Of a DNA stretch of 64,000 nt, positions 54,876-63,807 are shown piece after piece. Numbering within the stretch: position 1 is the stretch's first letter; every line of letters begins with the position of its first letter. Position numbers and translations under genes: made by a program. The stretch comes from Parasphingorhabdus litoris DSM 22379 (GTDB lineage Bacteria > Pseudomonadota > Alphaproteobacteria > Sphingomonadales > Sphingomonadaceae): the NCBI RefSeq assembly GCF_020906275.1, contig NZ_CP086727.1, forward strand, positions 682,001 through 746,000, given 5' to 3'. Below the pieces are notes generated by a model. It ran no database searches. It was given only the letters and a program-made list of their open reading frames with translations, and was not told where the DNA came from.

Positions 54876-55690
54876 AGTTGTCGCTGGCTCTTGGCGGCGG
54901 CGCTGGTCTGGGCTGGACCCATATTGGTGTGCTGCGCGCGCTGGAGGATTCGCCGATTGAAATTGCCGCTATCTCAGGCACATCGATCGGAGCGATTACG
55001 GGTGCCAGCTTTGCGGCTGGGAAACTCGATTATCTTGAGGAAACGGCACGCACGGCCAGCTTGCGGACCCTGATCCGCTTCATGGACCCGCATTTCAAAC
55101 GCGGCGCGGTCATGGGTGCGCGGACGATTGAGAAAGAGCTGGACGAACAGCTGGGCAGCCTGACCTTTGCCGATCTGTCCATTCCGGTCGCTGCGGTCGC
55201 CGCCGATCTCAAGACCGGTGACACAATCATCATGAATAGTGGCAAGCTGGTACCGGCGGTTCGCGCTTCCATGTCTCTGCCCGGTATTTTTAAACCTGTG
55301 GAATATGATGGCCGGTTGCTGGTGGATGGCGGTGCGGCCTTGCCAGTACCGGTTTCTCCGGCAAGGGAAATGGCACCCGATGCGCTGTGCCTGTCGGTCA
55401 ATTTGCAAGATGATTTCGTCAACCGTGCCGAAATGGCCGGGATCAGCCGGGACGATGGAAAATATCCCAATAGCATTGCCATTGTGAAAGCTTCTATTGG
55501 TCTGTCCCTCCGCAATCTGGGGCGCTATTCCCTGGCGCTTGATCCCCCGGATTTTGCCCTGTCGCCACCTGTTGGCCATATTGATATGCAGAATTTTACC
55601 AAGGCCGATGAACTGATCGAAATAGGCCGCCGGGAGACTGCAGCGATCATTCCTGACATTCTTGAACGGATGGAAAAAGGCGCTGCCTAA
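54872..55690 (+). CDS. Patatin-like phospholipase (RssA family)
   Basis: A 272-residue serine lipase of the patatin fold: oxyanion GGGAGLGW at residues 8-15, nucleophile Ser38 in GTSIG, and the catalytic Asp in LLVDGGA. All catalytic parts are present. RssA-type members hydrolyse phospholipid or acyl esters near the inner membrane. It ends the compact run that starts with the zinc-finger gene. Confidence 0.92.
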   Translation: MKLSLALGGGAGLGWTHIGVLRALEDSPIEIAAISGTSIGAITGASFAAGKLDYLEETARTASLRTLIRFMDPHFKRGAVMGARTIEKELDEQLGSLTFADLSIPVAAVAADLKTGDTIIMNSGKLVPAVRASMSLPGIFKPVEYDGRLLVDGGAALPVPVSPAREMAPDALCLSVNLQDDFVNRAEMAGISRDDGKYPNSIAIVKASIGLSLRNLGRYSLALDPPDFALSPPVGHIDMQNFTKADELIEIGRRETAAIIPDILERMEKGAA

Positions 55691-55782
55691 AAATTAGGCA
55701 ATCCTGCCGCACTGCACAAAATTTACTCTTTGTTTAGAAATTAGAATCAATTTTTTCCATGTGATTCAATTACTTGTGATTC

Positions 55783-55797
55783 TGGCACACCCTTTGC
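55783..55797 (+). promoter_or_regulatory. Sigma-54 promoter of glnK-amtB
   Basis: TGGCAC, five bases, TTGC is the exact -24/-12 sigma-54 core. The predicted start of transcription falls about 23 bases before the glnK start codon. This fits nitrogen control through NtrC, whose site was not clearly seen. Confidence 0.88.
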
Positions 55798-55831
55798 GAC
55801 GTTATTCGCCGGTAACAAAGAAGGGGGCATA

Positions 55832-56170
55832 ATGAAATTTATCATTGCCATAATAAAGCCATTCAAGCTCGACGATGTGCGAGACGCGCTGACCGAAGTC
55901 GGGATTGCCGGCATGACCGTATCGGAAGTCAAAGGCTTCGGTCGTCAAAAGGGTCAGACCGAGGTTTATCGCGGCGCCGAATATACAACCAACATGGTTC
56001 CGAAAGTGAAGCTGGAAATTGCATGCAGCAGTGAACTCGCTGCGCAAGCCGTTGAAGCCATTCAAAACACGGCCGGCACGGAGTCCATTGGTGATGGCAA
56101 AATTTTCGTCATGGGCTTGGACAACGCGGTCCGAATTCGCACCGGTGAAACCGGCGATACCGCGATCTAA
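55832..56170 (+). CDS. glnK: PII nitrogen regulatory protein GlnK
   Basis: A 112-residue PII protein with the T-loop KGQTEVYRGAEYTT, including the uridylylation Tyr51, and KIFVMGLDNAVRIRTGETG at the ATP site. It blocks AmtB when nitrogen is ample and senses 2-oxoglutarate and ATP/ADP. It leads the glnK-amtB operon behind the sigma-54 promoter; AGGGGG precedes the ATG. Confidence 0.95.
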   Translation: MKFIIAIIKPFKLDDVRDALTEVGIAGMTVSEVKGFGRQKGQTEVYRGAEYTTNMVPKVKLEIACSSELAAQAVEAIQNTAGTESIGDGKIFVMGLDNAVRIRTGETGDTAI

Positions 56171-56186
56171 ACAGGGAATTACAATA

Positions 56187-57521
56187 ATGAGAAAAATTCT
56201 TACCTTATCTGCGGGATTGATGGCCATCGGGATGGCATCACCTGTGTTGGCGCAGGAAGCGGCCGAAGTGGCGGACCCGAGCGCCAATGTCGCTTATATT
56301 TTCAACACGCTGCTGTTCCTGATCGGCGGTTTCCTGGTCATGTGGATGGCCGCTGGCTTTGCGATGCTGGAGGCGGGGCTGGTACGCTCGAAAAACGTCT
56401 CCATGCAGTGCCTGAAAAATATCGGCCTCTATTCACTCGCTGGCATCATGTTCTGGGTCACCGGCTATAATCTGATGTATACAGACGTTACCAGCTGGAT
56501 CGGCAGCTTTGGCCCGTATGGTATGCAGGCGGTCGGCGAAGCCGATGTCGATACCGGCTATTCCGTCGCATCTGACTGGTTCTTCCAAATGGTTTTCTGT
56601 GCGACGACCGCATCCATCGTGTCAGGCACAATTGCCGAGCGCGTGAAATTCTGGCCTTTCATGATCTTTGTCGCGATCCTGACCGGTTTCCTCTATCCCA
56701 TCACGGGTAGCTGGGAATGGGGCACAGGTTGGCTCGATCAGCGCGGCTTCAGTGACTTTGCCGGTTCGACACTGGTGCACTCTGTTGGCGGCTGGGCTGC
56801 CCTGGCTGGCGCACTTATCATCGGCCCCCGTCTCGGACGTTATGTCAATGGCAAGATCACGGTGATGCCGGGTTCCAATATCCCCTTGGCGACATTGGGT
56901 ACATTCATCCTGTGGCTCGGTTGGTTCGGATTTAACGGCGCGTCACAGCTTGCCATGGGTACGGTTGGCGATGTCAGTGACGTTTCCAAGATCTTCGTGA
57001 ATACCAATATGGCAGCAGCCGGCGGCGTGGTAACCGCGATCGTTCTGACCCAGATCCTCTACAAGAAGATAGATGTCACCATGGCGCTGAACGGCGCACT
57101 GGCTGGCCTGGTCTCGATCACGGCAGAACCGCTCACACCGTCTGTTCCAGCGTCTATCCTTATCGGTAGCGTTGGCGGCCTGATTGTTGTGTTCGCGGTT
57201 CCGCTGCTCGACAAGCTAAAAATTGACGATGTTGTGGGCGCTATTCCCGTTCACCTTCTGGCCGGTATCTGGGGCACGCTGATCGTTGCCTGGAACACCC
57301 AGTCGGAAGTGGACGGCGTGACCCTGACCGTTGCGCAACAGCTTGGCGTACAGGCCTTGGGTGTAGTGGCGATTGGCGCCTTCACCTTTGTGCTTAGCGC
57401 TATCGTCTGGACGATTTTGAAATTCACCATTGGCGTTCGGCCTTCTGAGGAAGACGAGCGACTGGGTATGGACATCACCGAAGTCGGTGTCGAAGCCTAT
57501 CCAGAATTTGCCAAGGGTTAA
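56187..57521 (+). CDS. amtB: Ammonium transporter AmtB
   Basis: A 444-residue ammonium channel: signal peptide (cut near VLAQ), 11-12 membrane helices with LLFLIGGFLVMWMAAGFAML, the channel His in STLVHSVGGWAAL and the second in AIPVHLLAGIWG, and the C-terminal tail RPSEEDERLGMDITEVG that docks GlnK. Sixteen bases after glnK, same operon; a hairpin and a terminator follow. Confidence 0.97.
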   Translation: MRKILTLSAGLMAIGMASPVLAQEAAEVADPSANVAYIFNTLLFLIGGFLVMWMAAGFAMLEAGLVRSKNVSMQCLKNIGLYSLAGIMFWVTGYNLMYTDVTSWIGSFGPYGMQAVGEADVDTGYSVASDWFFQMVFCATTASIVSGTIAERVKFWPFMIFVAILTGFLYPITGSWEWGTGWLDQRGFSDFAGSTLVHSVGGWAALAGALIIGPRLGRYVNGKITVMPGSNIPLATLGTFILWLGWFGFNGASQLAMGTVGDVSDVSKIFVNTNMAAAGGVVTAIVLTQILYKKIDVTMALNGALAGLVSITAEPLTPSVPASILIGSVGGLIVVFAVPLLDKLKIDDVVGAIPVHLLAGIWGTLIVAWNTQSEVDGVTLTVAQQLGVQALGVVAIGAFTFVLSAIVWTILKFTIGVRPSEEDERLGMDITEVGVEAYPEFAKG

Positions 57522-57528
57522 CCAGCTT

Positions 57529-57569
57529 GGTGCCGACCTTTCTCCTCCCATAATACCGGGGTCGGCACC
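57529..57569 (+). other. Inverted repeat after amtB
   Basis: GGTGCCGACC (57529-57538) and GGTCGGCACC (57560-57569) form a ten-base perfect stem. It lies between the amtB stop and the terminator at 57603; it may be a first transcript-end hairpin or an RNase stop. Confidence 0.6.
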
Positions 57570-57602
57570 TCAACTTGTTCCTCCTGAGAACAACAACTTT
57601 AT

Positions 57603-57638
57603 GGCCGGTGGTGTGAAAACACCCCGGCCCTTTTTTTT
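57603..57638 (+). terminator. Rho-independent terminator of glnK-amtB
   Basis: GGCCGGTGGTGT pairs with ACACCCCGGCC (one bulged base) around GAAA, followed by eight T. It separates the glnK-amtB transcript from the next TonB receptor. Confidence 0.93.
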
Positions 57639-57663
57639 GTCCAAATCGGCGAAATAGGTCCGA

Positions 57664-57685
57664 TCTGTGACCAATTCGTCACAGA
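57664..57685. promoter_or_regulatory. Dyad upstream of a TonB receptor
   Basis: TCTGTGAC-CAATTC-GTCACAGA is a perfect dyad with eight-base arms, about 160 bases before the receptor start. It resembles a Crp-type site but the TGTGA/TCACA spacing is eight, not six. A related GTGA/TCAC hairpin (57784-57815: GTTGTGA, TGACC, GGTCA, TCACAAC) lies 25 bases before the start codon. Confidence 0.5.
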
Positions 57686-57839
57686 AAATGGGTCCCTGTC
57701 AAAAATACTAGGGCAAACGAGAGTTTGGCCTTCCCATAAATGTAAAACCCGATTTTAATGTGGTTGTGGGCCAAAGAGCCTCGGTTGTGAATTTGACCAT
57801 AAAGGTCATCACAACAGAACATATCGAGAGGGTTTAGCT

Positions 57840-60218
57840 ATGAAATCAGTAAAATTTGCAAGTCTGTCCGCATTGGCTTTTGCCATGGCGTCACAGCCTG
57901 CATGGGCGCAAGATGCGGAGGAAGCAGCAGAGGCGGATGATAACATCATCATTGTCACGGCCACGAAACGGGACGCCAATCTTCAAGATATTCCATTTTC
58001 CATCAATGCCCAGACAGCGGCGGATATCCAAAAAAGTGGAGCTGCTACGCTGGAAGATATCTCGCGCAATGTCGCGGGCCTATCCATCCAAAATCTGGGG
58101 CCCGGTCAAAGTCAGGTCGCTATTCGCGGCGTATCGGCGGGACAGATTGTTCGCGACCAGCCCGGCGTGAAAGAGCAGGTCGGAGTCTATCTGGATGAAT
58201 CCGTCATTTCGCTGTCCCTGTTTACGCCGGATCTTGACCTGTTTGACCTCAATCGCGTGGAAACATTGCGTGGTCCGCAAGGCACGTTATTTGGTTCCGG
58301 TTCTATCGGCGGCACCATTCGTTACATCACCAATCAACCCAATTTGAATGAGCTTGAAGGTGTTGCCGAGGGCGATATCAACCTCGTTGACGGCGATGAT
58401 CTGGGTTACAGTGTGAAAGGTGCGTTCAACGTTCCACTGATCGAAGATAAACTCGCGCTACGTGCGGTTGGTTATTATACGCAATTTGGCGGCTTTATTG
58501 AGGCATTGGGCGAAGGCGGCGCGTCAGAGGACGACGTGAATAGCGGTGAGCGTTATGGCGGCCGTTTGGCGCTGACGCTGCAACCGGTCGAAGGCATGAC
58601 CATCACGCCGCGGATTGTTTACCAGGAAATCAAGTCCGATGGTTTCAACCGCCAGGAAGTGTTCAACCTGTTCGCCAATCCGTTCACAACCACGCGGCCT
58701 GACATTCAACTGGGTGAGCGGCAGCAATATTTGTTGTTGGACGAAGCTTTCGAAGATCAGACGATGATTGCCGATCTGACGTTCAATGCGGATTTGGGCA
58801 CTGTAAACTTCACAGCTGTTACCAGCTATACGGATCGTGAAATATTGGTCAGCCGTGATGCGAGTGCATTGACCGGCTCGGTATCAGTTGACCTTGGCTT
58901 TCCGGATGCTGCGGTATTGCTGCCTTCCAATCTGCGAGACACGACTGATCTGTCACAAATCTCCCAAGAGGTCCGGTTCTCCTCCAATAATGACAGTCGG
59001 TTCCAATGGGTCGTGGGCGGTTTCTATTCGTCGGTTACACGTGAATATCGCCAACGCCTGCCAACACCCGGCTATGATGCGGCGACCGATGCAACCTTGG
59101 GTGCTGGAACATCAGCAGCTGTCGCAAACGGATTTGGAGCTGACTCACCGTTCAACTCAGATCTGGACTATGATATCGAACAATTTGCAGCCTTTGCGGA
59201 AGCCAGTTTCGATCTCACCGACAGTCTGACCATAACGGCCGGTGGGCGCTATTATGATTTCGAAGAAACCCGTATGATCACCACGGGCGGTTTGTTCGCC
59301 AATGGAGATAGCGGCGTTGTCGATGTGACATCGTCCGATGGTTTCACGCCGCGTTTGCTGATCAACTATGACATAACCGATGATATTTCGGTCAATGCAC
59401 AAGCATCACAAGGCTTCAGGCTTGGCGGTGTGAATGATCCGCTGAATATTCCGCTATGTTCACCGCAAGATGCGGCCATCTTCGGTTCCTTCCAGGATTA
59501 TGATGATGAATCGCTATGGAACTATGAGGTCGGGGTCAAAGCACAGACCGGCGGGATTACCTTCAACGCGGCGGCCTTCTACACCGATATCAGCGATTTG
59601 CAGGTGACGCTGGATGCTGGGTCCTGTTCTTCGCGGATTACCTTCAACGTGCCAGAGGCCCATACGCTTGGTCTGGAATGGGAATTGTCGGCAGAAGTGC
59701 TCACTGGATTGGATATCGGCCTATCCGGTTCCATATTGGAAGCCGAATTTGACTCTACCGTCGTGGACGGCGCCGGTAATGTGTTGGGCGGTGTGGAAGA
59801 CGGCAACCGGCTTCCCTCGGTACCGAAATTCCAGATATCCGGTGATGCGACCTACAGCTGGCCAATCGGTCCGGGTGAAGCCTTTATCAGTGCATCCGCA
59901 CAGCATGTCGGAAGCCGGTTCACACAGCCAAGCGACCAGGTTGATAATCCGCGTTCCTTTGTCTCCGGACTGCCATTTGGCGGTGCTACCGGCAATGATG
60001 CAACGGTTATCGATCTGAAACTGCCGTCCTATGAGCTGGTCAATCTCAGCGCCGGGGTCAAGCTCGACAATCAGCTGGATGTGACAATCTATGTGAAGAA
60101 TGTCTTTGATGAAAACGCGCTGCTGTCCTTTGACCGGGAGCGCGGTGGGCGCGCGCGAACCGCTTTCCGGGTCGGTCAGCCCCGGACATTTGGTTTGACC
60201 GTTCGCAAGGGTTTCTAA
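57840..60218 (+). CDS. TonB-dependent receptor
   Basis: A 792-residue receptor: signal peptide to PAWAQ (residue 23), TonB box IIIVTATKRD, plug with VAIRGVSAGQIVRD and VETLRGPQGTLFGSGSIGGT, barrel ending FGLTVRKGF. No Fur box upstream but several dyads, and its neighbour is a glnK-amtB operon, so its substrate may be something other than iron. GAGAGGG lies about eight bases before the ATG; a terminator follows. Confidence 0.94.
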   Translation: MKSVKFASLSALAFAMASQPAWAQDAEEAAEADDNIIIVTATKRDANLQDIPFSINAQTAADIQKSGAATLEDISRNVAGLSIQNLGPGQSQVAIRGVSAGQIVRDQPGVKEQVGVYLDESVISLSLFTPDLDLFDLNRVETLRGPQGTLFGSGSIGGTIRYITNQPNLNELEGVAEGDINLVDGDDLGYSVKGAFNVPLIEDKLALRAVGYYTQFGGFIEALGEGGASEDDVNSGERYGGRLALTLQPVEGMTITPRIVYQEIKSDGFNRQEVFNLFANPFTTTRPDIQLGERQQYLLLDEAFEDQTMIADLTFNADLGTVNFTAVTSYTDREILVSRDASALTGSVSVDLGFPDAAVLLPSNLRDTTDLSQISQEVRFSSNNDSRFQWVVGGFYSSVTREYRQRLPTPGYDAATDATLGAGTSAAVANGFGADSPFNSDLDYDIEQFAAFAEASFDLTDSLTITAGGRYYDFEETRMITTGGLFANGDSGVVDVTSSDGFTPRLLINYDITDDISVNAQASQGFRLGGVNDPLNIPLCSPQDAAIFGSFQDYDDESLWNYEVGVKAQTGGITFNAAAFYTDISDLQVTLDAGSCSSRITFNVPEAHTLGLEWELSAEVLTGLDIGLSGSILEAEFDSTVVDGAGNVLGGVEDGNRLPSVPKFQISGDATYSWPIGPGEAFISASAQHVGSRFTQPSDQVDNPRSFVSGLPFGGATGNDATVIDLKLPSYELVNLSAGVKLDNQLDVTIYVKNVFDENALLSFDRERGGRARTAFRVGQPRTFGLTVRKGF

Positions 60219-60239
60219 AGCCCTCAATATCGAATGACA

Positions 60240-60270
60240 GGCCGGGGGTGGAAACATCTCCGGCCTTTTT
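60240..60270 (+). terminator. Rho-independent terminator after the TonB receptor
   Basis: GGCCGGGGGTG pairs with CATCTCCGGCC (two G-U pairs) around GAAA and is followed by TTTTT. It starts 21 bases after the stop codon. Confidence 0.93.
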
Positions 60271-60634
60271 GATTCTGTCTTCGATAGGAAGATCATCAAT
60301 TGTTGGATCGGTGGCTGTCCTACACAGCCTGTTTCATGATAGAGTCGAAAGCTGCTCCTGATTTCGGAGTCAATTTCCTATGTTTGATGAATCGGTAAAA
60401 AAGACATTTTGTTTCTGCCAGCATCCGCGTTGTCGCAAATGCCCATAGGGGACTGTGAACTTTGTAAACTTCGCTTCTCTTCCGCAGAAAAGCTGGAATA
60501 TTGCCGTTCATAAAAATAGCCACTAACCTGAACAATCGCTGACAGGAAGGTTCAGTCTTCACTCAACCGCCCTTCTCTAAAAAGGCTTTGCAAGCTCGGA
60601 AAAGGTTCTCGAGTGGAGTAGAAGGAACTTAGAG
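60271..60634. other. Intergenic region before the Arg/Tyr-rich genes
   Basis: 364 bases with no supported gene. A minus-strand frame (60320-60562) starts at GTG and looks like noise. A short dyad CTGAAC...GTTCAG lies near 60531-60556, which could hold an ECF-type -35 (GAAC), but this is too weak to call. Confidence 0.5.
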
Positions 60635-61135
60635 ATGAACAGTCTTAAAACAGCAATCGTCGGAACCGCTGCCGCAACTGCGATGGCCTTTTCTGCGACA
60701 CCGGCTATGGCCAAGGATTATGATCGGGATGGCATTGGTGCCGGAGAAGTAATTGCCGGAGCAGTAGTGCTCGGCGGACTGGCGGCGATCTTATCATCGA
60801 GCAAAAAGGATAAGTATAGCAGCAGCTATTATGACCGTGACTATCGTGACCGCCGTTATGGCTATGGCGATCGTAAGCGGATCAGGCCGCGCCGGGCGGT
60901 GAACAAATGTGTCCGGGCTGCGGAGCGCAAGGCGAGCTATTATGGCCGGGCTGACGTGACCCAGATCCGTGATGTGAAACGGACCCGCTATGGTTACAAG
61001 ATCAAAGGCCGGCTCGTAGTGAAGGACGGCTATCGCGGATATCGGCGTAGCTATGACCGCGGTAAATTCACCTGCTATGTCGAAGGTCGCCGGGTATCAG
61101 GTGTACGCCTCAAAGACCTTAGACATCGTTACTAA
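60635..61135 (+). CDS. Exported Arg/Tyr/Asp-rich protein, paralogue 1
   Basis: A 166-residue protein: signal peptide cut near AMAKD (residue 27), a hydrophobic segment GAGEVIAGAVVLGGLAAILS, then a low-complexity tract (DRDYRDRRYGYGDRK) and a basic C-terminal domain with two Cys (NKCVRAAERKAS, FTCYVEGRRV). It shares order and segments with the gene at 61247. No family recognised; the hydrophobic middle followed by a Cys-containing domain suggests an envelope protein. Confidence 0.8.
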   Translation: MNSLKTAIVGTAAATAMAFSATPAMAKDYDRDGIGAGEVIAGAVVLGGLAAILSSSKKDKYSSSYYDRDYRDRRYGYGDRKRIRPRRAVNKCVRAAERKASYYGRADVTQIRDVKRTRYGYKIKGRLVVKDGYRGYRRSYDRGKFTCYVEGRRVSGVRLKDLRHRY

Positions 61136-61156
61136 GGTTACAGGATATAAGAAAAT

Positions 61157-61182
61157 GGTTCAGCCTGGCGACAGGCTGAACC
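61157..61182 (+). terminator. Terminator-like hairpin between the paralogues
   Basis: GGTTCAGCCT and AGGCTGAACC form a ten-base perfect stem around a six-base loop, 21 bases after the first gene. The following AACTATTT is not a true U tract. A second short stem (GATTCT/AGAATC) is at 61205-61223. Confidence 0.55.
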
Positions 61183-61246
61183 AACTATTTATGGTATATG
61201 ACTGGATTCTGAGCTACAGAATCTAGGGAAACTGGGGGTATGCGTT

Positions 61247-61909
61247 ATGAGTTTTCAAAAGACAATTTCAGCAGCCGTTGCATCAACGGCTTTGGTATTT
61301 ACCGGATTTGCGCCTGCAATGGCAGCGCCGGTGAAGCCTGCACCAGCAGCTGCGCCGCTGATCGATCTGGATAGTCTGGGGTGGACAGCCGAGAGTGACA
61401 AGGCAGAAGGCTGGCGCGGATATCGTGGGTATCGGGGTTATCGCGGATATGGCTATGGCCGTGGCTACCGTCGGCATCGGAACCGGGTTGACGCCGGTGA
61501 TGTTTTGGCGGGTGTCTTGATCATTGGCGGTATCGCCGCAATCGCCAGTGCCGCTTCAAAGAACAAGCGGGATCGTCGCTATGATGATCGCGATTATCGC
61601 TATGATAGGCGCAGTGATGACCGGCGTTATGACGATCGCCGGTCCGATGATCGCCGGTCCGACAGCCGCGATGATCGCAGTACGGGATCCATGGATACGG
61701 CAATTAATGTTTGCTCCAACGCCGCCGAGCGTCAGGCTGGGGACGATGCACGTGTTTCTCAGATTCAATCGGTTGCGCGCGATGGTGCTGGCTGGCGTGT
61801 CGAAGGCAATCTATCCGGGAAAGCACAAACGACATTTCTATGCGGCACGACAAATGGCCGCGTCGATTTTGTTCAATTGGGCAATGGTGAGCTCGCTTTT
61901 GCGAACTAA
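61247..61909 (+). CDS. Exported Arg/Tyr/Asp-rich protein, paralogue 2
   Basis: A 220-residue relative of the gene upstream: signal peptide (cut near AMAAP), a repeated RGYRGYRGY tract, hydrophobic GDVLAGVLIIGGIAAIASAAS, a long DRRYDD/RRSDDRR repeat (about residues 105-145) and a C-terminal domain with two Cys (NVCSNAAERQAG, FLCGTTNGRVD). Order is the same as in paralogue 1 with an added repeat block. Its stop codon touches the stop of the SDR gene on the other strand. Confidence 0.8.
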   Translation: MSFQKTISAAVASTALVFTGFAPAMAAPVKPAPAAAPLIDLDSLGWTAESDKAEGWRGYRGYRGYRGYGYGRGYRRHRNRVDAGDVLAGVLIIGGIAAIASAASKNKRDRRYDDRDYRYDRRSDDRRYDDRRSDDRRSDSRDDRSTGSMDTAINVCSNAAERQAGDDARVSQIQSVARDGAGWRVEGNLSGKAQTTFLCGTTNGRVDFVQLGNGELAFAN

Positions 61910-62704
61910 TTACACGGCTGTCCGGCCAAATTCCTGACGAGTCACCGGGTGCGAAGCGCTTAGTCCCCCATCGACCGCAATTGCCTGCCCATTGACATAG
62001 GATGACCGGTCGGATGCCAAGAACAAGGCAACTTCCGCCATCTCAATCGGATTGGCCCCGCGGCGCAAGGGATTGAGGTAACCAAGCCGGTCCTCTTTGC
62101 CTTTCTCCCGAGCTTTATCGTAGATAAACTGGGTCATACCGGTCTCGGTGATACCGGGGCAAATGGCATTGCAGCGGACATTGGCGGTAGCAAATTGTTG
62201 CGCGGCCACTTTGACAAGATTGATCACCCCTGCTTTTGACGCAGAGTAAGCCGGTCCGCCGGCACCGGATCGAATGCCAGCAACACTGGCTGTACAGATG
62301 ATCGATCCGCCATGCCCACTGTCGGCAATGACTTTGCCTGCATATTTGGCAGCGAGAAACGGCCCGATCAAATTGACGCGCAGCACTTCCTGCCACTCGG
62401 CTACGCTGCTATCGAATATGCCTTCAAATCCTCCCCCAATACCGGCATTGGCGAAAAAAACGTGCAGGTCGCCAAATTTCTGCTCAGCTGCATCGACCAG
62501 CATTTCGATATCGCCCTCAGAACCAGCATCGGCCTTGATCGCAATAATATCGCCATCAGAACCTTTGGCCGTTTCCTCGACCGCGTCAGTAACATCACTG
62601 GCGATTACTTTTGCACCATGCTCAGCGAACAACAGCGCCGACGCCCTGCCAATGCCGCTGCCCGCGCCAGTTACGATGGCTACTTTGTCTTGAAGGTCCG
62701 CCAT
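61910..62704 (-). CDS. Short-chain dehydrogenase/reductase
   Basis: A 264-residue classical [11 protein letters not shown], an Asp after the second strand (IASDVTDAV) that favours NAD, the NAG motif as FANAGIGGG, catalytic Ser in TASVAG and YSASK. It is the last gene of a minus-strand set with an APH-like kinase and a Zn-alcohol dehydrogenase, so it probably acts on an alcohol or hydroxyacyl intermediate. The substrate is unknown. Confidence 0.9.
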   Translation of the reverse strand: MADLQDKVAIVTGAGSGIGRASALLFAEHGAKVIASDVTDAVEETAKGSDGDIIAIKADAGSEGDIEMLVDAAEQKFGDLHVFFANAGIGGGFEGIFDSSVAEWQEVLRVNLIGPFLAAKYAGKVIADSGHGGSIICTASVAGIRSGAGGPAYSASKAGVINLVKVAAQQFATANVRCNAICPGITETGMTQFIYDKAREKGKEDRLGYLNPLRRGANPIEMAEVALFLASDRSSYVNGQAIAVDGGLSASHPVTRQEFGRTAV

Positions 62705-62728
62705 GTTTCTGCTCCTGTTAGCTTTGGT

Positions 62729-63790
62729 TCAAGCACCGGCGCGTTTTGCTGCTTCCCATCCGGCTTGCGCCAATGGCGTTACCCGGTCCGACATTTCAGC
62801 GGCCGCTGCGCTATTTGCTGTACCATCTACTACACGCTTCTGGATGCCCTGCAAAATGGCGGCAATCCGGAAAAGGTTATAGGCAAGATACCAGTCCATC
62901 GGAGGCAAGTCATCAAGGCCTGATTTTTCACAATAGCGGGCAATGGCCTCTTCGCGAGACGGAATGCCAAGAGCCTCCAGATCAACGCCTTTCAGGCCGC
63001 TGCGCCCCTCTGGTTCCATTTCATAGGCCATCAGCCAGTAGGCAAAATCGGCAATGGGATCGCCAAGCGTAGACAATTCCCAGTCCAGCACCGCGATAAC
63101 TTTGGGTTTGTCATGGGCAAAGATCATATTGTCGAGGCGGTAATCGCCATGAACAATGCCAAAGCCTTTTTGTTCCGGAATGGTCTTTGTCAGCCATTCA
63201 ATAAGCTGATCCATCTCCGGAATGGTTTCCAGCTCTGACAATTTATACTGTTGCGTCCATCGAGAAATCTGGCGTTCGCAATAATTGCCTGATTTCCCGT
63301 GTTTTTCCAGTCCTAACTCGGCGGGATCATAGCTATGAAGCTGGGCAAGCGTGTCTATCATTTCAAAATAGATCGCACGCCGTTCCTCAGGCTCCATGCC
63401 TGGCAAAGTGCCGTCCCAAAGCGTCCGCCCATCGGCCATGCCCATGATGTAGAACATGGTTCCAATGACATCATCATCGTCGCACAGGCCATATGGCTTT
63501 GCGACAGGAAATCCGGTGGGGTGCAATCCAGCAATTACCCGGAATTCGCGATCAACGGCGTGGGCCGATGGCAGCAATTTGCCAAATGGCTTTTTGCGAA
63601 GGACATAATCGGTTCCCGGTGTTTCAATTTTATATGTCGGGTTGGATTGACCGCCTTTGAATTTTGAGAGGGTCAAAGGGCCAGTAAAGCCTTCAACATT
63701 CGCCTCCATCCATTTGGTAAGGCTGGCTTCGTCCAGCTTGTCCTTGTCCGGTACCGCCATGGTGCCGGTCATATCTTCTTGTGGATTCAT
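62729..63790 (-). CDS. APH-family phosphotransferase (ACAD10/11-like)
   Basis: A 353-residue kinase-fold protein with the APH signature VHGDYRLDNMIF and the metal-binding AVLDWELSTLGDP. Close relatives occur next to acyl-CoA dehydrogenases and, fused to them in mammals as ACAD10/11, phosphorylate 4-hydroxy acyl-CoAs for their breakdown. That use is plausible here but not shown. ATG 63790 follows GGGAA; a TTG three bases earlier is possible. Confidence 0.9.
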   Translation of the reverse strand: MNPQEDMTGTMAVPDKDKLDEASLTKWMEANVEGFTGPLTLSKFKGGQSNPTYKIETPGTDYVLRKKPFGKLLPSAHAVDREFRVIAGLHPTGFPVAKPYGLCDDDDVIGTMFYIMGMADGRTLWDGTLPGMEPEERRAIYFEMIDTLAQLHSYDPAELGLEKHGKSGNYCERQISRWTQQYKLSELETIPEMDQLIEWLTKTIPEQKGFGIVHGDYRLDNMIFAHDKPKVIAVLDWELSTLGDPIADFAYWLMAYEMEPEGRSGLKGVDLEALGIPSREEAIARYCEKSGLDDLPPMDWYLAYNLFRIAAILQGIQKRVVDGTANSAAAAEMSDRVTPLAQAGWEAAKRAGA

Positions 63791-63807
63791 CAAACTTCCC
63801 TAGCTAG

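Noticed and set aside
57664..57685. Crp site before the TonB receptor
   Set aside because: TGTGA and TCACA are separated by eight bases rather than six, so I list it only as an unassigned dyad.
60531..60556. ECF-sigma promoter (GAAC...GTT) before the Arg/Tyr-rich gene
   Set aside because: Elements are short, do not fully match and lie in a small dyad; too weak to annotate.
60320..60562. An 80-codon minus-strand frame upstream of the Arg/Tyr-rich genes
   Set aside because: GTG start, only a vague G-rich site before it, and no family resemblance; treated as intergenic.
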